From the NCBI RefSeq assembly GCF_900243075.1, contig NZ_OEZH01000101.1, positions 1 through 64,000 on the forward strand: a stretch of 64,000 nucleotides of DNA. Direction: 5' to 3'. Of this stretch, positions 56,083-63,877 are shown piece after piece. The stretch is from Clostridioides difficile (GTDB lineage Bacteria > Bacillota > Clostridia > Peptostreptococcales > Peptostreptococcaceae). Made by a program: the position numbers and the translations under genes. Under the pieces are notes generated by a model, which was not told the origin of the DNA, ran no database searches, and saw only the letters and a list, made by a program, of their open reading frames with translations. The first letter of the stretch is position 1, and each line of letters begins with the position of its first letter.

Positions 56083-56340
56083 TTAACTATTATTTATAGC
56101 TTCTACTATTGCCTTTTCAATTGTATCTTTATTTAATCTATCATATTTCTTTTTTTGATTTATTATTAAAGTTCCTTTTGTTATAATTCCATATTTTTTT
56201 ACATATGAAAAATCTTTACCTGCTTGATATAATTTTATTTCCAATTTGTCAGTATACTTTTCTGACATTTTTTTTATAAACACTCCATGCTCATCACAAG
56301 ACGGTCAAGTATTTATAAATTCAACTAAAATTTTAGACAT
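56083..56340 (-). CDS. saoT: thioredoxin-like selenoprotein (UxxC), in-frame UGA
   Basis: 85 aa with codon 12 (56307-56305, TGA) as selenocysteine. Starts MSKILVEFINT-U-PSCDEHGVF, a glutaredoxin/thioredoxin-type beta strand followed by U-P-S-C: the Sec takes the place of the N-terminal Cys of the CxxC motif. Without read-through the only open frame begins at 56283 and lacks the motif. It ends IEKAIVEAINNS. Located between saoD and saoE. Likely reduces a Sec or Cys site in SaoB, SaoP or SaoL. Confidence 0.9.
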
Positions 56341-56429
56341 TTGTTCATCCCCTACTCTAAATAATTTTCCTTTTACTTAAAATAATCCACAGAAAATAAA
56401 TTTTTCTATGGATTGTATGCTTTACTATT

Positions 56430-56762
56430 TTATAATGTTATAACTTGGTCTACACCTGCACTACCTAAACAAGCATATAAGTTTGGGAAACATCCAATTG
56501 TAGCTCCATCAACCAAATTATTCTCTATACCTCTCTCTATAGCACACTGATCACAAGCCATTATTATCATATCTGTTTTTTCATGTAATTTACTTAGTTT
56601 TTCTCCTACAGGATTACCTTTAGATAAAAATAAGGTATTATCCATAAAGAAAAACATCCCTAAAACATCTACTCCGTGAGTTCCTTGTTCCAATTGTGGT
56701 ATTATCATTTTGTCTAGAATTTTATGTGTATTAGTACTATTAAAAATATACGCTACTTTCAT
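56430..56762 (-). CDS. saoD: DsrE-like protein, first gene of the sao operon
   Basis: 110 aa, DsrE/F-like alpha-beta fold: MKVAYIFNSTNTHKIL, IIMACDQCAIERGI, GATIGCFPNLYACLG. Four Cys (C70, C73, C91, C98), two as a CxxC. DsrE-type proteins shuttle sulfur or thiol groups on a conserved Cys. GGGGG ribosome site 8 bases before the ATG. Confidence 0.88.
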   Translation of the reverse strand: MKVAYIFNSTNTHKILDKMIIPQLEQGTHGVDVLGMFFFMDNTLFLSKGNPVGEKLSKLHEKTDMIIMACDQCAIERGIENNLVDGATIGCFPNLYACLGSAGVDQVITL

Positions 56763-56816
56763 TTTTATTCCCCCTATATTTTTTACATTTATACAAAATT
56801 TTACATATACAAGTAT

Positions 56817-56846
56817 ATTATAAGTTTATTCTTATTTATCTGTAAA
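56817..56846 (-). promoter_or_regulatory. promoter of the sao operon
   Basis: Minus strand TTTACA (56846-56841), 18-base spacer, TATAAT (56822-56817), 54 bases before the saoD ATG. No operator palindrome was recognised near it and no regulator gene lies in the operon. Confidence 0.75.
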
Positions 56847-56933
56847 ATAGATAATAACTATATCATCAAAATACAACATAGCATTTATCTATATATATTT
56901 AATTATTTTTTAATTTTCGTTAATTATAGTAAA

Positions 56934-56986
56934 TAAAAAATAGATTACTTAAAGGTATATAGTGCCCTTAAGTAATCTATTTTTTA
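56934..56986. terminator. terminator of the nad operon
   Basis: TAGATTACTTAA (56941-) pairs with TTAAGTAATCTA (-56979), flanked by AAAAAA and TTTTTT. Serves nadC on the minus strand and is symmetric. Confidence 0.85.
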
Positions 56987-57026
56987 TTTACTATATCATT
57001 AAACTAAATCCATTTTAATATAAAAT

Positions 57027-57863
57027 TTATATATTTCTTAAATTTTTCATACTTATATCAAGAGCTTTAACAGAATGTGTAAGTGCTCCTACAGAAACAA
57101 CATCCACACCAATTTTTCCTATAGATTCTATAGTATCTAAATTTACATTTCCAGAAAATTCTACAATTGCTCTTCCATTTATAATATCTACAGCTTGTTT
57201 TGCCATTTCTAAACTCATATTATCCAACATTATTATATCTGCTTTTGCTTCTATAGCTTCTTTTACCATATCTAAAGTTTCCACTTCTACTTCTATCTTT
57301 CTGACAAATGAAGTGTTTTTTCTAGCTAATTCAACTGCATTCTTAACACCACCAGCAGCTCCAATATGGTTGTCTTTAAGCAATATTCCATCAGATAAAT
57401 TAAATCTATGATTGCATCCTCCACCTACTTTAACAGAATATTTATCTAATATTCTAAGATTGGGTATCGTTTTTCTACTATCTAACAACTTTGTATTTGT
57501 ACCTTCAAGCTTTTCAACATACTTACTTGTAATAGTAGCTATACCGCTCATTCTCTGTAAATAATTTAATGCTACACGCTCTCCTACAAGTAAATTTCTA
57601 GTATTACCAGTTAATACAGCTATTTTTTCACGATTCTTTACCATATCACCATCATTTTTATATAATTCTACATCCACATCTCCAAGTATATCAAAAACCC
57701 TCTTAAATACGCCTAGACCAGCTATTATCCCATCTTGTTTGCAAATTAAATCTACAGTAGATTTAGAATTTTCATCCACAATAGAATTAGTTGTTATATC
57801 TTCACTTGGAACATCTTCTATTAAAGCATCCTGTATCATTCTATCAATAATCAAATAATTCAT
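57027..57863 (-). CDS. nadC: nicotinate-nucleotide diphosphorylase (carboxylating)
   Basis: Quinolinate phosphoribosyltransferase, 278 aa, last step of the de novo nicotinate mononucleotide pathway. Visible: VGERVALNYLQRMSGIAT, LLDSRKTIPNLRILDKYSVKVGGGCNHRFNLSDGILLKDNHI in part, VEVETLDMVKEA, IVEFSGNVNLDTI. I chose ATG 57863, after GAGG, overlapping the nadB end by 20 bases; a longer reading starts at 57890. Confidence 0.94.
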   Translation of the reverse strand: MNYLIIDRMIQDALIEDVPSEDITTNSIVDENSKSTVDLICKQDGIIAGLGVFKRVFDILGDVDVELYKNDGDMVKNREKIAVLTGNTRNLLVGERVALNYLQRMSGIATITSKYVEKLEGTNTKLLDSRKTIPNLRILDKYSVKVGGGCNHRFNLSDGILLKDNHIGAAGGVKNAVELARKNTSFVRKIEVEVETLDMVKEAIEAKADIIMLDNMSLEMAKQAVDIINGRAIVEFSGNVNLDTIESIGKIGVDVVSVGALTHSVKALDISMKNLRNI

Positions 57864-59145
57864 CGCCAAAATCCTCACTTGTTCTTTCAATTTCTTTTAT
57901 AACTAATATTTTATTCTCTTTTTTTACCTGTTCTATATCTATATCCATATCTGGTATATCCATAAATTTAACTTTTATATTATCTATAACTGAGTTTATA
58001 TTTTTAGCTGCTCTCTTTGAAAATACAAGCCCTTCAAGTAATGAATTACTTGCCAATCTATTTGCGCCATGAACACCTGTACAACTAATTTCACCAACTG
58101 CATACAAATTTTCCATAGATGTTTTTGAATCCAAATCTACATGTATCCCACCCATAAAATAATGTTGTGCAGGAGATACCTTTATATATTCTTTCGTTAT
58201 ATCAGTTCCTCTAGCTAAACATTCATTGTAAATGAAAGAAAATCTATTAATTAAGTACTCACTTCCTAGATGCGTTGCATCTAAATACACATAAGGCAAA
58301 TTGTCTTTTTCCATTTGTTCAAAAATAGCTTTTGAAACTACATCTCTAGGAAGAAGTTCATCGACAAAGCTTTCTTTATTTTTATTTAAAAGCTTAGCTC
58401 CCTCTCCTCTTAATGATTCAGATATAAGCATTCTCCTACCTTCACTATTCTCTTCATAAAATGCTGTAGGGTGTATTTGAATATACTCTAAATTTTCTAT
58501 TTTAATATTATTTCTTAGGGCTATGGCAATTCCATCCCCTGTAAGATGTCTTTGGTTAGTAGAGTTTTTGAAAAGCCCACCAATTCCACCTGTAGCTAAA
58601 ACTACTACTTTTGAAAAAACATGAATCTCTTTTTGGGACTTGAAAATTCTAGCTCCGATACATTTATTGCCATCTTTTAATATATCTAAAAGATAGGCAT
58701 CTTCTATAAGAGTTATATTTTCTCTAGCTCTAGCTTCTTTTAATAGAGTCTTAAAAACAACCTCTCCAGTATTATCCTTGCTATGAACTATTCGATTTAC
58801 ACTATGAGCTCCTTCTCTTGTGTAATCTATCTCTCCATTTTCTTTGTCTAAAGGCATACCATACTCTACTATCTGCCCTACATTTTCTATAGATTCATCT
58901 GCGAGTACTTGAACTGCCTCAACTCTATTTTTATACTGTCCAGCCTTCATTGTGTCTTCTACAAAAGATTCTATATCATCAATATTTCTAGCAGTTGAAA
59001 TTCCACCTTGTGCAAGATATGTATTGTTGTTTTCAATTGTTGATTTTGATACTACTAGTACATTTAAATTTTCATCTAAATTTAATGCACAATATAATCC
59101 TGAAACACCACTTCCAACTATTAAAACATCTTGTTCTAAATTCAT
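57844..59145 (-). CDS. nadB: L-aspartate oxidase
   Basis: Oxidises aspartate to iminoaspartate for quinolinate synthesis. FAD loop VGSGVSGLYCALNLD; YLAQGGISTA; HSKDNTG; LLPRDVVSKAI; HYFMGGIHVDLDSKTS; and GVHGANRLASNSLLEGLVF. At 433 aa it lacks most of the C-terminal helical domain of about 530-aa NadB proteins. In anaerobes fumarate can be the electron acceptor. It ends in TGA followed at once by TAG, an ordinary stop. 12 bases after nadA. Confidence 0.92.
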   Translation of the reverse strand: MNLEQDVLIVGSGVSGLYCALNLDENLNVLVVSKSTIENNNTYLAQGGISTARNIDDIESFVEDTMKAGQYKNRVEAVQVLADESIENVGQIVEYGMPLDKENGEIDYTREGAHSVNRIVHSKDNTGEVVFKTLLKEARARENITLIEDAYLLDILKDGNKCIGARIFKSQKEIHVFSKVVVLATGGIGGLFKNSTNQRHLTGDGIAIALRNNIKIENLEYIQIHPTAFYEENSEGRRMLISESLRGEGAKLLNKNKESFVDELLPRDVVSKAIFEQMEKDNLPYVYLDATHLGSEYLINRFSFIYNECLARGTDITKEYIKVSPAQHYFMGGIHVDLDSKTSMENLYAVGEISCTGVHGANRLASNSLLEGLVFSKRAAKNINSVIDNIKVKFMDIPDMDIDIEQVKKENKILVIKEIERTSEDFGDELFDY

Positions 59146-59157
59146 AAGTCTATCCCT

Positions 59158-60072
59158 CTATCCTTCTGCTAATCTGTGCATGTTAAGCAGTGAATTTAAA
59201 GCCTTTTCCATAATTTCATCTTCTACAATAACTTCATTTTCCATATTTTTAAGTGTACTGTATAGATTTTCTAATGTTGTCTTTTTCATATCTGTACATA
59301 ATATTTTCCCACCAGGTATATAAAAGTTTTTATTAGGATTATTCTTCTTTAATTCGTGTAATATGCCTTCTTCTGTTGCTATTATAAAATCTTTATTTCC
59401 ACTATTAGTAGCATATTTTATTATTCCTGATGTACTACCTACATAATCTCCTAAATCCCTTATCTCTTTTTTACATTCTGGATGCACTAATACTTCTGCA
59501 TCTTTATACTTATCTTTTAACTCAATTATTTCTTCTACCTTTATATTGTTATGGTATTTACAATATCCGTCCCAAAATATAAAGTTTTTATCTGGAAATT
59601 TCTCTGCAATATATCCTCCTAAATTTTTATCTGGAAGGAATATGATTTCTTTATTATTTATATTTTCTAATATTTTAATTGCACTAGACGATGTAACGGA
59701 AACATCACAATGTGCTTTAACTTTAGCTGTAGAGTTTATATAACATACAACCAAAGCATTTGGATACTGTTGTTTTAGTTTTATCACGCCTTCTTCATCT
59801 ACCATATCTGCCATAGCACACCCAGCGTTACTTACTGGCATCAATACAGTTTTTTCAGGTGATAATATCTTAGCACTTTCTCCCATAAATCTTACTCCAC
59901 AAAATACAACCACTTCTTCTTTACAATCTCTAGCAATCTCACTTAAATAATATGAGTCGCCAACTGCATCTGCTAATTCTTGTATTTCTGGTGGTTGATA
60001 AAAATGGGCAAGTATTATTGCATTTTTTTCTTTCTTTAGCTCTTTGATTTGATATGTTAAATCTTTATCCAT
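59158..60072 (-). CDS. nadA: quinolinate synthase A
   Basis: [4Fe-4S] enzyme condensing iminoaspartate and DHAP to quinolinate, 304 aa. Three cluster Cys expected in FCGVRFMGESA, HPECKKEIRDL and GGKILCTDMKKTTL are present. First gene of nadA-nadB-nadC. Start ATG 60072 with GGTGC upstream. Confidence 0.95.
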   Translation of the reverse strand: MDKDLTYQIKELKKEKNAIILAHFYQPPEIQELADAVGDSYYLSEIARDCKEEVVVFCGVRFMGESAKILSPEKTVLMPVSNAGCAMADMVDEEGVIKLKQQYPNALVVCYINSTAKVKAHCDVSVTSSSAIKILENINNKEIIFLPDKNLGGYIAEKFPDKNFIFWDGYCKYHNNIKVEEIIELKDKYKDAEVLVHPECKKEIRDLGDYVGSTSGIIKYATNSGNKDFIIATEEGILHELKKNNPNKNFYIPGGKILCTDMKKTTLENLYSTLKNMENEVIVEDEIMEKALNSLLNMHRLAEG

Positions 60073-60093
60073 AATTGCACCGCTTTCTATATG

Positions 60094-60115
60094 TACTAGT
60101 GTATATACACCTGTA
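60094..60115 (-). promoter_or_regulatory. palindromic operator of the nad operon, NiaR-like
   Basis: TACTAGTGTATATACACCTGTA is a 22-bp palindrome with two mismatched pairs (TACAGGTGTA type arms). It covers the predicted start site, as expected for a repressor such as the niacin-responsive NiaR. The match to NiaR sites is by my recollection of the TACAGGTGTA half-site. Confidence 0.55.
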
Positions 60116-60120
60116 AACTC

Positions 60121-60149
60121 ATTATATCACTTGACTATTCTTTCTTCAA
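60121..60149 (-). promoter_or_regulatory. sigma-A promoter of nadABC
   Basis: TTGAAG (60149-60144), 17-base spacer, TATAAT (60126-60121), minus strand, with start near 60114 within the operator. From 60150 to 60489 no further gene or clear signal was seen. Confidence 0.85.
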
Positions 60150-60489
60150 GAATTTTAGACCTCTTAATATTGTTAAGATATAGACATTTACATTATCAAT
60201 TGATTTATCTTTTTTCCTTGTCTATTTAAACTATTTTTTATGTTTTTTAATTTTTTTGTAATATATTATCAGAATTTTGTTTATATTCTTTATTAGTATA
60301 ATATTGAAAATTTTACCAAATACATGTATACTAAGTACATGGTTATGTATATGTATTTATTCCTGAAATTATATTAGTTTTAGTACTTTATAGAATTTGT
60401 AGCTTGTCTAGAATTAAATTTTATATAAGCCTACACATTTAGACAATATGTATACAGAATCCAAAAAATTTTATAAATGGGGTGATATT

Positions 60490-61947
60490 ATGACAACATT
60501 CTTAATCGGCTTGGCTATATTACTAATAGGAGGTGCTTTATACGGCGCTTATTGTGAAAAAGTATTTGGTCCAGATGACAGAAAAACACCTGCACTTGCT
60601 CAAAGTGATGGAGTAGACTATGTTCCAATGAAAAAGTGGAAAAATAGTCTAATTGAGTTACTTAATATAGCTGGTACAGGACCAATTTTAGGGCCTATCC
60701 AAGGTATATTATTTGGTCCAATAGCATTTATACTAATCCCAATTGGTTGTGTATTTGGAGGAGCTTTACATGACTATATGAGTGGAATGATTTGTATAAG
60801 AGAAAAAGGAGCACAAATGCCTTCCCTTATCAGTAGATTTTTAGGTAATAAAGTATTTCAAGTCTATAATATATTCCTTTGTCTTTTAATGCTTTTAGTT
60901 GGTGCAGTTTTTATTTACACACCTGGGGATTTAGTTGTTACTCAAATCTTGAATATGAAATCAACTATAAATAATCCTGTTGTCTGGATAGTTTACGGAA
61001 TTATTTTTGTATATTATTTATGTGCAACACTATTTCCAATTGATAAAATTATAGGAAAGATATATCCAATATTTGGAGCCATTCTGCTTTTGTCTGCTGC
61101 TGGTGTTGGAATTGGTATATTTACACAAGGTTATGATTTAGCTAATCTAAGCATTGCAAATTGGAAGGGTATTCATCCTGATGGAATTCCTCTTATACCT
61201 ACATTCTTCGTTACAGTTGCTTGTGGTATAGTTTCTGGATTCCACTCAACTCAAGCTACTCTTATAGCAAGATCCGTTTCAAATGAAAAAGAAGGAAAAA
61301 CTACTTTTTATAACATGATGATTTTAGAAGGTTTAATTGCAATGATTTGGGCTGCAGCTGCTATGGGTATTTACAATAAAGGAATACCTAAAGAATTAAT
61401 AGGTTCTCCTGATGTAATAGGTTTAGTTGCAAGAGATTTACTTGGCTCTATTGGTGGTATCATAGCTATAATAGGTGTTATTGTTTTACCAATAACTTCT
61501 GGAGATACAGCTTTAAGATCTCTAAGATTGATGCTTGCAGATTACTTTAATTATGACCAGAAGGAAAAGAAACATCGCGTTATATTATCAATCTGTATAT
61601 TTATTCCTGTCATAGCCATCCTCATATTTGCAAAGCTTAGCGCTTCTGGATTTAATATATTGTGGAGATACTTCTCATGGAGCAATCAAACTATTGCTAT
61701 ATTCGCATTTGCAATGATTACAGTTTACCTTATAATAAAAGGAAAGAATTATATTATAAGCTTAATTCCAGGTATGTTTTATTCTTTTGTTATATTCAGT
61801 TATATATTTAATGCTCAAATTGGATTTAATTTAAATATAAATATATCATATGTTTTAGCTGCTATATTTACTGTATTGTATGCTGTTTTAACTGTACGCT
61901 CTGGTAGAAAGTTAAAAAGCAAAGCAGATACCAAACTAGCTGACTAA
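60490..61947 (+). CDS. cstA: carbon starvation protein A-type peptide/amino acid transporter
   Basis: CstA family, 485 aa, many membrane spans. The start 60490 follows GGGGTGATATT; a reading from 60448 adds a polar non-conserved tail. Visible: CstA N-terminal GGALYGAYCEKVFGPDDRKTPALAQSDGVDYVPM in part, IAGTGPILGPIQGILFGP, GGALHDYMSGMICIREKGAQMPSL, and GIVSGFHSTQATLIARSVSNE, GDTALRSLRLMLAD. The family imports peptides or pyruvate. Independent unit with terminator. Confidence 0.93.
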   Translation: MTTFLIGLAILLIGGALYGAYCEKVFGPDDRKTPALAQSDGVDYVPMKKWKNSLIELLNIAGTGPILGPIQGILFGPIAFILIPIGCVFGGALHDYMSGMICIREKGAQMPSLISRFLGNKVFQVYNIFLCLLMLLVGAVFIYTPGDLVVTQILNMKSTINNPVVWIVYGIIFVYYLCATLFPIDKIIGKIYPIFGAILLLSAAGVGIGIFTQGYDLANLSIANWKGIHPDGIPLIPTFFVTVACGIVSGFHSTQATLIARSVSNEKEGKTTFYNMMILEGLIAMIWAAAAMGIYNKGIPKELIGSPDVIGLVARDLLGSIGGIIAIIGVIVLPITSGDTALRSLRLMLADYFNYDQKEKKHRVILSICIFIPVIAILIFAKLSASGFNILWRYFSWSNQTIAIFAFAMITVYLIIKGKNYIISLIPGMFYSFVIFSYIFNAQIGFNLNINISYVLAAIFTVLYAVLTVRSGRKLKSKADTKLAD

Positions 61948-61992
61948 AGTTAGGTAAAATAACATTTAGACTAAATTTTAATAAAAAATGAT

Positions 61993-62031
61993 AAAAAAGA
62001 GGCATCTCAAGTTAGAGATTGGCTCTTTTTT
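61993..62031 (+). terminator. terminator after cstA
   Basis: AAAAAGAGGCATCTC and GAGATTGGCTCTTTTTT pair with internal bulges around AAGTTA. T-run follows. Confidence 0.8.
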
Positions 62032-62168
62032 ATTTAATACAGCAATAAATATTTAAGTATTTACTCCTTGTTGGAATATTTATCCTATACTTCTAATATA
62101 AATAAATAAAAGTTTTAAAATAATCTATACATTTATATACTTAAAATAAATTTTTTGGAGGAATACTT

Positions 62169-62597
62169 ATGAATAATAAATTACATGAACTAGAAAAAAA
62201 TCTACCAGAAACATCTTGCTCTTTTTGCACACATCTTTCATTTAAGGGGCCTAGCCTAGACTATAGATATGATATTAGATGTGTTATTTCAGATACAAAA
62301 CCTGACTTTAGAGGATGTTGTGAATATTTTGAACCAGAATATACAGAGTTAAATACAGGAGATTTAGACAATTTATACATAAACTTTCTTGAGACATGCC
62401 TCAAGGTAAATTATAATGATTACATCAATTCTATGTACTGGAAGTTATTTAAAGAAAGAACTTTACTAGAAAACAATTTTAAGTGTTCTATATGTGGCTC
62501 AACTGAAAATATTGATGTATATCATGTTAATAAAAATTTAGGAAGGGAGACTTCCAAAGATGTAGTTGTTAAATGTGATAAATGTAATTGTAAATAA
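62169..62597 (+). CDS. small zinc-binding protein with HNH-like C-terminal part
   Basis: 142 aa. N-terminal CSFCTHLSFKGP with CxxC and CVISDTKPDFRGCCEYF (Cys-rich), then a helical middle and FKCSICGSTENIDVYHVNKNLG followed by VVKCDKC. CxxC-x-His-CxxC is the pattern of HNH-type zinc ribbons; the catalytic His-Asn pair is only partly visible. I do not recognise the family. GGAGG ribosome site, likely in a unit with the following gene. Confidence 0.7.
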   Translation: MNNKLHELEKNLPETSCSFCTHLSFKGPSLDYRYDIRCVISDTKPDFRGCCEYFEPEYTELNTGDLDNLYINFLETCLKVNYNDYINSMYWKLFKERTLLENNFKCSICGSTENIDVYHVNKNLGRETSKDVVVKCDKCNCK

Positions 62598-62656
62598 GTG
62601 TATAAAATTCAAATAACTCCACATAATAAGTTTAAATAAAACTTAGGAGGTTATTT

Positions 62657-62965
62657 ATGAAAAATAATAATTTAAATTGTGCTGCTACTAATTGTGCTTA
62701 TAATACTAGTGGATACTGCTATGCTGGTAGCATAAAAGTAGACGGAATGCAAGCAACTACTACAGAAAATACTTATTGTGCTTCTTTTGAAGACAAATAT
62801 ACGTCTGGAATAACTAGTCGTTCTAATGAAACTAACCAAGTTGACACAGATAACATTCATTGTGAAGCTGTAAAATGTAAATACAATAAAAATGAACTTT
62901 GTAAAGCTGAAAAAGTTCATATAAATGAAAGAAATGCAAGTTGTGAAACTTTTGAAATGAAATAA
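62657..62965 (+). CDS. DUF1540 domain protein with two repeats
   Basis: 102 aa containing two copies of a Cys-rich DUF1540-type unit, NLNCAATNCAYNTSGYCYAG...CASF at residues 4-44 and IHCEAVKCKYNKNELCKAEKVH...CETF at 66-100. Each has the C-x5-C-x7-C pattern and a terminal Cys, likely binding a metal. Function unknown; such proteins are common in sporeformers. AGGAGG ribosome site. Confidence 0.82.
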   Translation: MKNNNLNCAATNCAYNTSGYCYAGSIKVDGMQATTTENTYCASFEDKYTSGITSRSNETNQVDTDNIHCEAVKCKYNKNELCKAEKVHINERNASCETFEMK

Positions 62966-63008
62966 ATTTCTTTTTATTTAAATTTATAGTGTTATAAAAA
63001 TCAAAATG

Positions 63009-63062
63009 GAACCTATCAAATAGACGTCTTTATTAATGATGCCTAATTATAGGTTCTTTTTT
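63009..63062 (+). terminator. terminator after the DUF1540 gene
   Basis: GAACCTAT (63009-63016) pairs with ATAGGTTC (63049-63056), 32-base spacer, then TTTTTTT. Confidence 0.75.
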
Positions 63063-63110
63063 AAAGCGAATCATAATCCATATATACAAATAAATTATTA
63101 TTTTGATATA

Positions 63111-63239
63111 TTACCTAGAAGTAAATTTAACACCCAAAATATCCATAAGGAACATAAATATTGGAACTCCAATTAATAATCCCCATACCCCTAAATAGCG
63201 CTCTCCACAAGTAAAATAATAAAAATACTTATTAATTTT
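63111..63239 (-). pseudogene. C-terminal remnant of an AI-2E-type transporter (PerM family)
   Basis: The minus strand encodes 42 codons ending GERYLGVWGLLIGVPIF and MFLMDILGVKFTSR then TAA, with no start; a stop precedes at 63240-63242. GxxxLGVWGLLIGVPI is the C-terminal membrane segment typical of AI-2E transporters. No upstream part exists. Likely a deletion remnant. The rest of 62966-63311 is the terminator above and AT-rich DNA. Confidence 0.6.
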
Positions 63240-63311
63240 TCATAAAACAATATTAAAATTTAGAGAAGATAAATTTTAAATACTCATACTTATACTGAAA
63301 TCTGCGTCACA

Positions 63312-63818
63312 TCATATGTTTAATTTATTATTATCTATATCAGATAGTAATTCGTATATTTCTGGATACTCAAAAAACAAACCATCTTCTAACAATTGTC
63401 TTATTTCATCTGTACTTACCCATTTTATGTCACTTACCTCTTCTTCCTGTAAAATAGCTTTTGATATATCATACTCCTTTTTAACTAAATATACATCCCA
63501 AAAAGTATCACCATGAATCATACTTCTAAAAACCTTCATTTCATCTTTAGATATATCTATCCCTATCTCTTCCTTTGCTTCACGAATTGCACCTTCTAAA
63601 CTATTCTCTCCAGAAACAATACATCCTGTTGTCATTCCCCACATGTTAGGTAGTGTCTTTTTATTTTTAGACCTTTTCTGAATTAAAATTTGAGAGTCGT
63701 TATTTAAAATCCATACTTCAACTGCTAAATGGTAATAACCTTTTTTAATAGAATTACCTCTCTCTATAACATTTCCTGTTTTAATTCCATCAGCATTATA
63801 TAAATCCCATAACTCCAT
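63312..63818 (-). CDS. Nudix hydrolase, IPP-isomerase-like
   Basis: 168 aa. Nudix box GCIVSGENSLEGAIREAKEEIGI (G-x5-E-x7-R-E-x2-E-E-x-G-I) with metal-binding Glu. N-terminal ELWDLYNADGIKTG and HLAVEVWILN are typical of the YfcD/isopentenyl-diphosphate-isomerase-like Nudix clade, usually house-cleaning hydrolases. Its ATG at 63818 follows AAGGAGAT. Confidence 0.9.
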   Translation of the reverse strand: MELWDLYNADGIKTGNVIERGNSIKKGYYHLAVEVWILNNDSQILIQKRSKNKKTLPNMWGMTTGCIVSGENSLEGAIREAKEEIGIDISKDEMKVFRSMIHGDTFWDVYLVKKEYDISKAILQEEEVSDIKWVSTDEIRQLLEDGLFFEYPEIYELLSDIDNNKLNI

Positions 63819-63877
63819 TTTAAAATCTCCTTGCCTTTACTATAAATTAACTAAACTACAAATATATTTTATACTAA

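Noticed and set aside
57844-57863. TGA at the end of nadB as a further Sec codon
   Set aside because: It is followed at once by TAG in frame and the nadB protein is already complete; normal stop.
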